DNA of 64,000 nt. Origin: Parascedosporium putredinis (Eukaryota > Ascomycota > Sordariomycetes > Microascales > Microascaceae). Both the position numbers and the translations under genes were made by a program. Shown one piece after another: positions 35,980-47,219 of the stretch (position 1 is its first letter; each line of letters starts with the position of its first letter). The stretch covers positions 62,001 through 126,000 of the forward strand of contig CASHTG010000007.1 of the NCBI GenBank assembly GCA_949357655.1, given 5' to 3'. The notes under the pieces were generated by a model. The model saw only the letters and a list, made by a program, of their open reading frames with translations, did no database searches and was not told where the DNA came from.

Positions 35980-37126
35980 TTATATAACAAGATCCCACAC
36001 TATTAAGAACATACATAGTCCACCTGCTGCGAAGAAGGTATACCTTGCGGCGCTAGGTCGCTGAGTTGCCTTTTTAGTTCCTTATTGCCTCCTCCTACAT
36101 TGTCCACCATATTGTCCGAGTCGGCGACCAACTGTTCGATATGGGCCGATTGAACCGCTAGATTGTTTACTAGGACAGTCTGGAGCTCTGCGATTTCAAC
36201 GAGGGATTGCTCTGCCGTCCTAAAGCGAGGCGGTGGTTCGTTAGTTCACTATCCACCGGGCGGTGTTTTGTTCTTGAGATTCTAGCAACATACCGAACTT
36301 TATCTAGAGTCATTTGGTAATGGGTCATCATGTCCTGGTTACCCTTCTCGAACATTTGAACTTGTTCTTCAGTCAAACTAGAGTCTGCCAGGGAGGATGT
36401 AGGAAGTCCAGAGCTGGTGGAAGATGGGACATGTGACTTTTCCTGGCTCGCGTTATATCCTGGTAACGGAATACTGGCATTAGCTAACACGCTGCGATTT
36501 CTTTCCATTTCCCGTGTGAGTCTGGCCTCCATCATGGACTGCTGCGTTGCGCAGCATAATTCCAGCCGCTTCCGCAGAAACCACATGACGCCGTCTCGGT
36601 GGATACCGGCATCCCTGGCTTTCCCCTCGGCTAACTCGTGCTCGTCGGTTTTCTTGCCTCCCGCCGCCCAGGACCCCAAGGCCCCGAAACCGCTCCCGTA
36701 TTTCCTACGTATCGCGGCCTCTTCGTCATAGCGTCGTTTGTTCTCAGCGTCGTCGAGAATGCGAATGCTTGCGTTGAGCTCACGAATTATCTGCTTCGCA
36801 TTGGCATCTATTTCTTCTCGATCTCGGTCGGTCAAGTATCTTTGAGCTTGGCCTGTCCGTAGATGCGTCTTGCGCGGTTGGGCGGTTGAGAGGTAGGCTT
36901 GGCGGACATCTTTCAGTTCGTTATGAAGATTTGAAATATGCGAGTTCTGCCGTTTGAAGGATCCTTGGTCAGCCTCGTCGAGAAGCGTCTTTTACTCTCG
37001 TTATATGCTTACTATTCTATAGGCTTCAGCCAAGAATTCGTCGAGCCGATCTAGGCCATGGTCGCGCTGGATCGGGGGAGCTTTATGTGTTTGGAGAAGC
37101 TCGTTAAAAGGCACAGATAGGTCCAT
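35980..37126 (-). CDS. UFE1: ER t-SNARE Ufe1 / syntaxin-18
   Basis: Q-SNARE for Golgi-to-ER retrograde fusion. The start MDLSVPFNELLQTHKAPP at 37124-37126 opens exon 1. An intron with GTAAGC donor joins EAYRI to NSHISNLHNELKDVRQAYLS. The syntaxin-18 N-terminal domain includes LTDRDREEIDANAKQIIREL and FGALGSWAAGG. A second intron (about 36210-36293) precedes the SNARE helix, QSLVEIAELQTVLVNNLAVQ, then IEQLVADSDNMVDNV. The C-terminal anchor appears only after adding one base to the run at 36071-36075. The frame then reads RYTFFAAGGLCMFLIVWDLV and stops at 35980-35982. As written, the protein would lose its membrane anchor. Confidence 0.88.
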
Positions 37127-37855
37127 GGCTGAGCCGAGGGGAGGTAAAGGCGGGAGAGAGGGCGAGAAGGAAAATCGAATTGGGAAATCTAAAGAACGGA
37201 GAAAAATATAGTCCTCCCCTTCTTCCAGGCCTCGTTCTCACGTACTTGTGGTCGGGAACGTTGTGGGTTTGCTTTGCGTTCAGTTGGCAGAGTTGCGCTT
37301 CTCTGGCTGAACTTGCCAGATGTTCGTGGTGTGAAAGCTTGACTGGCCAGTGAGATGGATGTGCAGTGCACAGGCCCCACAAGAGCGAATTGAGGAATGA
37401 GGTACCAAAGTACTTTGCTCTGATTTTAGCTAGCTAATCACCAAACGTCACCAGGCGTCATCTATTTGGGGGAAACGCAGATGCTGTGTCAATAATTGTG
37501 GCATTTTCTAGCCATCGATGATTGAGAGTTTATACCTCAGCAGAAGCTCACGTCTCTTTGAAGTACAATTGCCAATTGATAGCCGTCTCTGCGCCAGATC
37601 TTTGGGTTCTACATCTCCAGGAGAAATTCCTTTACCGCGGCTCTTAAGCTAGCGAGAAGCAATCTGTTGTGAACTTCATATAGTATCAATTTTCCCAATT
37701 TTTTCAGCTCGCTATTATATATGCGCCTTCCTTACCACTTAGTATACCCAGTAGGCCAACTAGGAATACCATGTGAATCCCGAAGAGTCGGCAACACCCT
37801 CAGCCCTTCAACCCGTAACTGTTGTGGTAATATACATGGATGGAGTGAGATCATT
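37127..37855. other. Intergenic region UFE1/EMC4
   Basis: About 730 nt with the UFE1 promoter and the EMC4 3' flank, both leftward. Nothing else was recognised. Confidence 0.45.
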
Positions 37856-38549
37856 TCATAAAGCCGGAATCGCGAATTCAATTGGCTCCCTTTGGCTTTC
37901 CCAGGCAAGCCAGTCTGATCGTGTCGTTCTAAGGCGGGGGCGTTAGAGAGAGATTCATTTCGTGCTTCAGGGAATTCGTTGACTTACGGTAACAATCCCA
38001 TTGAATTTATTTTCCACACACCCACACCAAGAGCCAGGATTTGCATAGCGACGTAGATGAGCTTAATAGGTACGATTTGAGAACGGTTGGTTTCAGACTC
38101 GAAGCGCGCGAATGCTTGGTTTGTAGAGATAAGGCCCATGATGGGATTTTTGAAAGCCATCCAGACCATCATGATGCTGAAGATCTGCAGCGAGTTTCCA
38201 GACATATACATCATTATCGCTGTCATGGGCAAACCCTTAACGGGGGCAAGGGCGACTTCCCACGCCTTCTTGATCTTGAGCGTATCCATCTCGGCGGGGG
38301 TCTGAGGTTGTCGTTGAGGGGCCTTGTCTCTCGAGGCATTCGATTTCTATATTTGATACAAAAATAATTAGATATACTACCACAAAATAAAGTGCGCGCG
38401 TTTATCAACGAAGAGTAGCTATTTACCTTGGTTGAAGTTTGTGAGGGAAAGCCTGGGGGATCCACAACACCCGCCGCCTTGCTCTTGGGCAGGGGCGGAT
38501 TGTTGAGGTCCGCAATCCATTTGGGTAGTTCAGCTTTATTCTGCCACAT
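37856..38549 (-). CDS. EMC4: ER membrane protein complex subunit 4
   Basis: Subunit of the EMC membrane-protein insertase. Three exons fit. Exon 1 starts MWQNKAELPKWIADLNNPP (ATG at 38547-38549). Exon 2 enters at KSNASRDKAPQRQPQTPAE and holds the conserved core AWEVALAPVKGLPMTAIMMY, then SLQIFSIMMVWMAFKNPI, NQAFARFESETN and a second hydrophobic helix ending VWKINSMGLLP. A GTAAG intron then joins the diagnostic TTRSDWLAWE tail, which stops at 37856-37858. Two to three membrane helices are visible. No frame break is needed. The start is inferred because the open frame extends upstream without family resemblance. It diverges from APL2. Confidence 0.9.
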
Positions 38550-39223
38550 GTTGCGCCGCTCGAATCTTGATGCGAAATCTGTGAGACGGGTGTGTCGTTG
38601 GCACAAAGCGTGTGTTGCAGGTCTGATGTTGTTCGGAAGCTTCGCATTGAGCTGGTGGCATTCACCATTATGACCAACTTCGCTGGCGTTGCTGACCCAC
38701 CTTAGTCAGACGCACCCGCGGACCAGGGTACAATCGTCAGGGGTCTATCCACCAACCTCATCCCTATTTCATGGGGCCAGAGAATCGATCTCCTGTACTC
38801 GCAGCGCCAAAACTTCAAATGTCATACCTTTGGTCTTTCTCCGTTTAAGCGGGCAGAAGGAATCGCGAATTGGAAGCCGTGTCAAAACCACAGCCAGCTA
38901 GACGCCCAGCAGACCCTTTGCCCCCACATATTTGGATTCGGGGCCCGTGGTCAATCTTCAATTTCCCCGCCATCCCACGAGCAGGACGTCCAACATATCC
39001 TTCCTGTGTCGGTTGGCGCAACGACCTCCGACTTGACCTCGAATCTTTCGCGTCTACAGGAGCAACGAGACAAACAAAGTTGCAGCACTTCTTCTCAGGA
39101 TCGGGAGGTTCACATTGCGGCTTCGCACTCATCCCTCCGAACAAGGGATCTCCTAGGTCCCGGCTTACAAGCCCACTCCCACTACAACAATAGGCAGGTC
39201 GAGATCGAGAATCTAATCTCACC
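38550..39223. promoter_or_regulatory. Divergent promoter region EMC4/APL2
   Basis: 674 nt between the two start codons with no coding signal. It probably carries both promoters and leaders. Confidence 0.4.
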
Positions 39224-41689
39224 ATGTCCGCCACCCCAGGAGGAGATTCCAAGCTATTTGCACGAGTAAGTTTACCGCTCTTCTTCTGTCCTAGAGTTCT
39301 TGCGCGTGCCTCGGGCTTCGCCGCAAGCATCTCATGTGCGAATACCACACCTCTCCTCGGCCTTTGGCTATTCTCTGCTTGGGATCCTCAAGACGCCCGA
39401 CTCGCCTCCATGGCACTCTTTTTGATATGGGACTAAGTAATCCATAGGGCAAAGTGGCGGAGCTTCGCCTCGAGCTGAATAGTGGAGGCAAGAAGGACAA
39501 AAGCTATGCGACGAAGAAGATTGCGCTCAAGAAAATCGTCGCCAACATGACGATGAGCAACAACGACATGGTCGCTTTGTTCCCCGACATCATTGGATGT
39601 ATGCACATTCAAAGTCTGGAGATCAAGAAGATGTAAGAATATTATGGCTCCAAGCCCGTATTTCGTCGTCTACCGTAGTACAGCTATCCTGACTCCCTTG
39701 ATTCCAGGTGTTTCCTCTACCTTGTCAACTACTCGAGGATCCGCCCCGAAATTGCTGTCAAGGCAATCCCTGTTCTAGAACACGTAAGTGTATCATTTTA
39801 CTTACGTGCGTATCGAAGCCAGCAAACATCTTACAACCCTTTCTTATATAGGATATGGCGGACCAGAATCCCTTAGTCCGAGCACTTGCCCTTCGTACCA
39901 TGTCTTACGTGCATGTCAAGGAGTTTGTTCATGCTACTGTCCCTCAAGTTCGGCAGCTTTTAAGGGATGGCGATCCGTATGTCCGTAAAACAGCGGCATT
40001 TTGCGTCGCCAAGTTGTATGACCATGATAAGCAGATGATTGAGAAGTCGGATCTGATCGATAAACTAAACTCGCTACTTCGGGACGACAACCCCACCGTT
40101 GTTGCCAGTGCCCTTGCCTCGCTCATGGACATCTGGGAAAGGAGCGAGGCAATAAAGCTTACGATCGACTACAGCAATGCCTCTAAAATGGTGGCTATCC
40201 TTCCAGACTGCTCAGAGTATGTGAAAATGCTTCCGTCCTCGAAAGTACGGGCCAAATTGGTGTAGAATATCCGCTAATGCTTGAACGCAGATGGGGTCAG
40301 ACGTATATCCTCGAAGCACTGATGACATATGTACCCCAGGAATCCTCAGAGGCCTCTCTGTTGGCGGAGCGCATAGCCCCCGGCTATCACATTCGAACTC
40401 TTCTGTCGTCCTAACCTGCACTCGTGTCATTCTATACCTAATGAACTACATCTCTGATAAGAGGCAAATTGCCGCGCTTTGCAAAAGCTGTCACCCCCAC
40501 TCGTTACATTACTAGCAAAAGGCCCGGAAGTCCAATACCTCGCCCTCCGAAATGCCCTCTTGATTCTACAGAGGCGACCCGAGGTCCTACGCAATGACAT
40601 CCGCGTTTTCTTTTGCAAGTACAACGACCCCATCTACGTCAAAGTCACAAAACTCGAGTTGATTTTCATGCTCGCCAATGAAAACAATATCGAAGAAGTG
40701 TTGACTGAATTACGAGAGTATGCCACGGAGATTGATGTGCATTTTGTGAGAAAGGCGGTAAGGGCGATTGGCAAGTTAGCGATCAAGATTGAACCAGCCG
40801 CTACTCGCTGTATAAATCTTCTCCTGAATTGGTAGCGACCAAGGTCACGTACATTGTTCAAGAGGCGACCGTGGTAATCCGAAACATATTCCGGAAGTAC
40901 CCGAATCAGTACGAGTCGATTATCGGAACTCTCTGCGAGAACTTGGACTCCCTAGACGAACCAGAGGCCAAGGCTGCTATGGTGTGGGTGATTGGCGAGT
41001 ACGCCGACCGCATCGAAAACTCAGATGCTCTGCTAGAAGATTTCCTTTACTCGTTTTCCGAGGAACCCGTTGAGGTGCAGCTAGCACTCCTTACAGCGAC
41101 TGTGAAGCTGTTCATTCAGAGGCCCACAAGAGGCCAAGATCTTGTCCCCAAGGTGCTGAAGTGGGCCACTGAAGAGACCGATAACCCCGACCTTCGAGAT
41201 CGTGCCTACATGTACTGGCGCTTGCTCTCAACGGATATGAACTCTGCGAGGCAGATCGTCATGGGAGAGAAACCGCCAATCACAGCAGAATCAGAGAAGC
41301 TTGACCCCCAGACTCTTGAAGAGATGTGCTTGAACGTTGGGACGCTCGCTACCGTTTATCTCAAGCCTGTTCAAACGGTTTTCCGGTCTGCGCGGCCGCG
41401 TCGACTGCCGGACTCCCCATGCCTACAGAGAGAGTCCATCATCGCCCCCGGCGACGGACAGAAATCGCTGAGCATGTTTGGAAAGGGTGGCCAACCGTCT
41501 GATATTGACCTTCGGAACAGACCAGCCGCAGCGGTGAACACGAATAACGGTTCAACCTCCCCTAGTGCCTTGAATGACGCGGATGCGTATTTCGCAAGCA
41601 TTGGACCCCAACAAATGGCTGCGATGAGAATTGACCAAGGGGATGTCTTTGGCGGAGGGGCATCGGCCAAGAAACCGGGTATGTGGTGA
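39224..41689 (+). CDS. APL2: AP-1 complex beta subunit (beta-adaptin)
   Basis: Large chain of the clathrin adaptor AP-1 for trans-Golgi/endosome traffic; AP-2 beta cannot be fully excluded by eye. Exons fit 39224-39265, 39448-39632, 39708-39783, 39852-40216 and 40291-41689. The trunk of HEAT-like repeats is typical: VAELRLELNSGGKKDKSYAT, PYVRKTAAFCVAKLYDHD, KYNDPIYVKVTKLELIFMLA, IRNIFRKYPNQYESIIGTLC and NLDSLDEPEAKAAM. A short hinge replaces a large ear, and the protein ends KKPGMW, giving about 690 residues, as in other fungal AP-1 beta chains. One base is missing at each of 40377-40381, 40483-40486 and about 40819-40826. Confidence 0.9.
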
Positions 41690-42162
41690 GCGCCCACGCG
41701 CCACAGCATGTGCTTCAACCTGCCCAAGGCCAGGGCAGCAACGGAGACCTTCTTATCCTTTAACGTGAAAATGGGTAAAATATATGGGAATTCCTAAGGG
41801 AAGTCGAAAAATCTCAATCTTGCGACCCAGCATTGGATCTATAATATATCGTACTGATCATCGTGTACATTATATCTTGGCCTTTGGCTTCTTCCTCTTT
41901 TTCTTCCTCTTTTTAACCGCTTCGGTCTATGACCTAGCGGTAGCCAGGAAAATCAATGATTTCAAGCCTCCCACCCTTGCATCAAAGGAACGTAATCGTT
42001 GGTATAGTGGTGGGACGATGCCCGTCAGTGTTTTTATTTTATTTTTAGATGTGTGTTGCTTCTTTTTCAAAGCAGCGTGACGAGGTGCCTAATCCTCTAG
42101 AGGGGAGGTTGCTGTAGATTAAGTACATTGGGGGACAAGGCAGATGCCAATCTTGGGGAGCC

Positions 42163-42186
42163 GAGGGTTGGAGGGTTGGAGGGTTG
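42163..42186. repeat. Three tandem copies of GAGGGTTG
   Basis: Three perfect 8-bp units in tandem in gene-free DNA. The unit is G/T-rich but differs from the usual fungal telomere repeat. Confidence 0.7.
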
Positions 42187-42460
42187 CATGGTGGCATGAG
42201 GGACTTGGCGGGTGTGATGGGTGTTGTGCATACCGAAAGCGAAAAATGTATGACCCGAGGCATCACGGCGTTTGGGAGCGATTAGGATTGACTCTTCCCT
42301 TCCAGCACTGAGGTAAATTGATATCAATAGTACATATTACAGAAAATAACATTTGAAAACTGACTTCTCGTTTGGCTCAGACGAAAAGGTTCCCTCTTAG
42401 TACTCATCTGGCAGCTGGCTGGTTTGTACGTAACATAAACGCCCCGCTTGAGCATTTGAA

Positions 42461-42474
42461 GCGAGCTAGCTCGC
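42461..42474. repeat. 14-bp palindrome GCGAGCTAGCTCGC
   Basis: A perfect palindrome about 490 nt upstream of the aminotransferase start. It may be a dimeric factor site or chance. Confidence 0.5.
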
Positions 42475-42962
42475 CATCAGCCCATAGTCAAGCTAGTTAG
42501 TTTATGAATGGTTCTTTTTGTATTTCGTAGCATACCTATTTGTGCACGTACAGGCACTGTTTATGCCCCTTGACAAGTACAGTTGACGGATGGAAGGAGA
42601 TTCTTCATGCTGTTGAGTCATGGCTGAACGGATGGACGGGTGGTGCGCAGAAGACGGACCTCCAGACCTAGAACAACGATTGATGGTTGTTTTGCAACCA
42701 ATCGCAACTTATTTTTAGTCAATCAACTATACATTGATCAATAATATGTCGGTCAAGTCTTTGGTGCATATACACGCCTAGTACATCCGAGAACGAGAGC
42801 AAGCCCCCATACAAAGTAACATTATAGACACAAAACCTCAGCTCCCATCTCTTTCTCCCCAAGCAACTTTCTCTTGACAACATTGAAGGCATTCCCTTGG
42901 AGGAAACCAGCACAACAATCAATCTTTTCTCTTCTATTTTACCCTACAAAACAGAACAGGAG

Positions 42963-44732
42963 ATGGCTTCTACAACGAATTTCGCCGCGGACAGAGTTCC
43001 GCAGGCCCCGGAGGATCCGCTCTTTGGCCTCATGAGGGCCTTCAGGGCCGATGAGTCTAAAGAGAAGGTTGATTTGGTATGTTTCCCCAAGTGCTTCACA
43101 CCGCCCTCGCCGACGCCGCTGGAATCGCCACTGCCCATCGAGTTTCTTTTTGGACAGCTTGACTGACGATTGCGCAATCTAGGGTATCGGCGCGTACAGA
43201 GATGACACTGCGAAACCCTGGGTCCTCCCTGTTGTCAAGAAGGCAAGTGACGCTCATTGTGTGACCCCCTTCCATTTCTATTTTCTTCTATTCGAGACCG
43301 TGGTTCCTTCGATGCTCCGAAGATTCCATTTGAAGCTCTGGTGTCTGGGCCTTTCAAGAGATGGCGTGTCATCTGCTCACTTCGAAGGCTCGGTACCTGT
43401 TGTGTTGGGTGCCCCTTTTGCCCCACCATTGCGACAGAGGAGCACGAGCACCACCCCGCGCTGGCTGCTGAAATCCCCTCCCCTCCCCCACCATTCTTCC
43501 CACCAATGCCACATGAATTTATTCACCCCACCCGCCATTCAGCCTAGGCTTGTCGTGCACAAGCTCTAGCTCTTTTTTTTTTTTTTTTCTTCTTCTCCAA
43601 ATCTCCCTCTCTCTACCAACTGTCATGAGTTACAACTAACCGGTTGTCCAACATTTCAGGCTGACGAGATCCTTCGTAACGACCCGAATTTGGACCACGA
43701 ATATGCCCCGATTGCTGGAATTGCCAGTTTCACTGGAAAGGCTGCTGAGTTGATGGTTGGTGCGGATTCGCCTGCCCTCAAAGAGAAGCGGGTAGCCTCG
43801 ATCCAGACCGTCTCCGGTACCGGCGCCGTCCATCTCGGCGCCCTTTTCCTCTCCAAATATTTCACTGGTAACAAGACTGTTTACGTTTCGAATCCTACCT
43901 GGGCCAATCACAACCAGATCTTTAGCAATGTCGGCATCGGCAGTGCCCCTACCCCTACTTCTCCAAGGAGACCAAGGGCCTCGACTTTGATGGGATGAAG
44001 TCAGCTATCGCCGATGCGCCTGAGAGGTCCATCATCCTGCTCCACGTCTGCGCCCACAACCCCACCGGGGTTGATCCTACTCAGGAGCAATGGAAACAGC
44101 TTGCTACTGTCATTAGGGAGAAAACCATTTCCCCTTTTTGACTGTGCTTACCAGGGATTCGCCTCCGGCGATTTGGCTCGCGATGCCTGGGCTGTTCGAT
44201 ATTTCATTGAGCAAGGCTTCGAGCTCGTCATCGCTCAAAGCTTTGCCAAGAACTTTGGTCTCTATGGCGAACGCGCCGGTTGCTTCCATTTCGTGACGAG
44301 CCCCGCAAGTGATGCCGGCGATGCTATTTCGAGGATTGGCTCCCAGCTCACTCTCCTTCAGCGAGCTGAGATCTCCAACCCCCTATCTACGGTGCCCGCA
44401 TTGCCAGCATCATTCTCAACGACCCCGCCCTGTTTGCCGAATGGGAAGATAATCTCCGTACCATGTCGGGTCGCATTATCACCATGCGAAAGGCCCTCAG
44501 GGCTAAGCTTGAGGAACTTGGAACCCCTGGTACATGGAACCACATTACTGACCAGATCGGCATGTTCAGCTTCACTGGTCTTTCCCAGGCCCAGGCTCTC
44601 CAGATCCGCCAAGAGTCTCACGTCTATATGACCGGAAATGGCCGTATCAGCATGGCTGGCCTCAATTCCCGCAATGTCGAGTATGTCGCCAAGGCGATCG
44701 ACAAGGTTGTGAGGGACGCCGCTAAGCTTTAA
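42963..44732 (+). CDS. AAT2: Aspartate aminotransferase, cytosolic type
   Basis: PLP enzyme exchanging aspartate and 2-oxoglutarate for oxaloacetate and glutamate. Exons fit 42963-43076, 43183-43242 and 43660-44732. Motifs are LGIGAYRDDTAKPWVLP, PIAGIASFTGKA, QTVSGTGAVHLGALFL, VCAHNPTGVDPT, CAYQGFASGD and the PLP-lysine segment SFAKNFGLYGERAG. No targeting presequence precedes MASTTNFAADRV, so a cytosolic enzyme is likely. The second intron has a GC donor (GCAAGT) and an AG acceptor. One base is missing at each of 43946-43949, 44121-44124, 44135-44139 and 44379-44383. These restore GIGSAPYPYFSKETKG, REKNHFPFFDCAY and SNPPIYGARIASIIL. Confidence 0.93.
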
Positions 44733-45503
44733 ACGCTTGAAGAAGAGAAACGTAGACTAAATAGAACTAAAATCGTTGACTGTAGGAAAGGTCATGCACT
44801 TTCAAACTCCACTGTTCACCCTCGGAAGGCTTCGAGGACCTCTCTTCGAATATCTTATTCCTCCCTCTTTTCAAAATAGAAACAAAGGAAGAAGAGACCC
44901 TTGCTTACACTAGAGCTATGCGTGAAAGACCTTTGCGGCACACTCCCAATTAAAGTCAACCCCCTTTAGAAATTCATATATACTTAGATCAATACTTGGC
45001 TCCGAACTCTGGGATTGAGTTTTGGTCCCCAGTGTTTCCCCATCCCGTGACTACATGTAGGCTTACACGCAAGCTGTTGTGAATCAAAGACATATATATA
45101 TATGATCATCAGCTCAAAGCACGTATCTTAACACCGCACCACTTCACCCCGTGGGAGTCGTTGCAAAATTTGGCATCGATGGGGTCGACTCCCGGGCTTG
45201 ATCAATACGTGTAGTGTGGTGATAATTTGTTCTCTAGAGAACATGCCCACCCGTGGTTACCGGCACCCGCGTAAAGACCTCTCGAGATTGAGGTATTGGG
45301 ATCCGCCCATTTTCTAACCTCTATGAATCGACTGTACGTGTCTTGAAACGACCCGATAGGCCACCCTCATTGCTAGATCCATAGATTTATCTATGTATCA
45401 ATCCCATCCATGGATGAACCAAGGATACCTAAAAGCACCTGGCAGGTAGTGTGGCCCTATATCTAAGGATACAGTGACGAAGTTTGAAGCCAATAGATAT
45501 ATC

Positions 45504-45519
45504 TATCCATCGATGGATA
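45504..45519. repeat. 16-bp palindrome TATCCATCGATGGATA
   Basis: A perfect palindrome in gene-free DNA, in a region where ATCTAT/ATCCAT-like words recur (45380-45530). Function unknown. Confidence 0.6.
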
Positions 45520-45930
45520 TACGTACCTAGAAAGCAGATTGGCTTGAAAGCGCCTTGGGAGAGGCTCTGGAGGGGGACAAACATATCTATGCATATCTAG
45601 ATCATGTCTTAAACGCCCTGCCCTTCATTTGTTAGTCTTATTCTGAGAAAGACACGAATAGCCCTTAATTCCCGACAGGGTGCAGCAGAAAAACAGATGC
45701 TTTCGGGAAGCTAGGGCGCCTCAAATGCTCGGAACGAGGCTAGAAGGCGCCTGGCGCGAGAGGCGCACTCCCAATCTGTTTGCCGGCGCGGATCTTTGTT
45801 TTGGAGAAATAGATAGGAGAACCCTTTTTTAGTTTGTGGATATCGGTCGAACTTTTTTCTTTTCGCCGCTTCAAGGTCTGTCAAATGCCTTTGGTGAGGA
45901 GATACCTGGGCTTTTAATCTTGTTGTACAT

Positions 45931-45986
45931 CACTAGCTACAGCTAGTGAATATGAATCCGATGGATCTGATGGATCTAATGGATCT
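45931..45986. repeat. Inverted repeat plus 9-bp tandem repeat
   Basis: CACTAGCT and AGCTAGTG (45931-45948, 2-nt spacer) are followed by GATGGATCT twice and AATGGATCT once (45960-45986). Confidence 0.6.
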
Positions 45987-47219
45987 ATCTTCTATTCTGG
46001 ATGGAAGGAGAAAGAGTAAAACGCTGTAACCAGGACATTGCCTCAAATATGTGGATCCCCGTTGAAATTGCGGCCCTGTCCGCAAGAGAGCACTGGTTTT
46101 TTCTTCTTTTTTTTTGGGGGAGGGGGCGTGGTTTCTTTTTATTATTATCATTTTTATATGTAAAAACGAGGCGTCGCATCGATGGTAGAACTGTTCCTGC
46201 CAAGTGGGTCGTCGTCGGGGCCACCACATGGCAGACTCGGGCGCCAAGCTCATCCGTCACATGGGGCTGCATTTGTTGCCAAGCTTTGAATGTTGGTCGC
46301 AGCAGCAGCGGAACGCCACGGCCTGGCGGGAACCTCTGAGCGGCGTAAGGGACACGGGGACTGATGAGAATTGAAAGCACCTCGCTTTTATTAAGGGCCC
46401 TTTATTAAACGCAGTTGGACTTGGTTGCTAGCCCGGAGATAATATGGGGGACTGGCCCTTCAAACATGGGTGGCTGGCGGGGCTAATAGTTTGCTCGCCT
46501 TTTCGCGCGGTTTTGTCGGCACCGACTTCTCCGTTCTTGTTCAGTCGAAGCTAACGATTGATAAGTTAACAATTTCAGCGGGTCAAATCGGCAAACTCGG
46601 TGCCGACAACGCCGATATCCATGCCACCCTTGCCATTTTCGACCAAACGTTGGGTATCGAGTGTACTGCGGGTGGAGAGGAACACCCATGTCCGCGCCAG
46701 TGATTTCGAGGACTCGTCCTCTTGCTTCCGCACCTTCACCCTTTCGGAGGACATTTTCGTCTTGTGCCAATCGACGGAGGAATAATAGGACCCTCTGCGC
46801 TCGGGAGGCGGCGGCTTTTCCACCCCTTTCCCTTTCCATAGACGGAGATTTCATTCGTGCTTTTAGTCACCGATGCTTAACTCCGATTCCGTCCCTTGGG
46901 GACTTGTCAAGGAAATCTTGTTGGTGGGCCGGGGGAAACAAGCGAGCGACGTAATACTTGTAGATGGGGCTTTGACTCGCAAATCTCGGATCTGTATTTT
47001 CGTTTTGAGGTATAAGACGCACCTCGACCCCCAGCTCAAAGTACATGTAAACTCGAACTCTGCTTGACACAAATCATCACCACTATTCTCTCTATAACCT
47101 TGCCTCGAGACTTTGCCTTGAACAAGCAACTTAGTACTCAAGTGGCGTGACAAGCCCGTTATTTCATTTCAAATTTTGACGACACGCCACTTCTCTCTTC
47201 AAACTTCAAATCCGGCATC

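Larger units (their letters stand above)
41690..42962. other. Intergenic region APL2/aspartate aminotransferase
   Basis: About 1.3 kb, gene-free. It holds three perfect 8-bp direct repeats and a 14-bp palindrome (listed separately). Confidence 0.45.
44733..47219. other. Long intergenic region with small repeats
   Basis: About 2.5 kb with no recognised gene. It holds a 16-bp palindrome, an inverted repeat and a 9-bp tandem repeat (listed separately), and a T/G-rich stretch near 46098-46140. Leftward open frames near 46483-46854 were examined but have no family resemblance. Confidence 0.4.

Noticed and set aside
46483..46854. Overlapping leftward open frames as a small gene
   Set aside because: No recognisable motif; overlapping frames of similar length on both strands suggest GC-biased chance frames.
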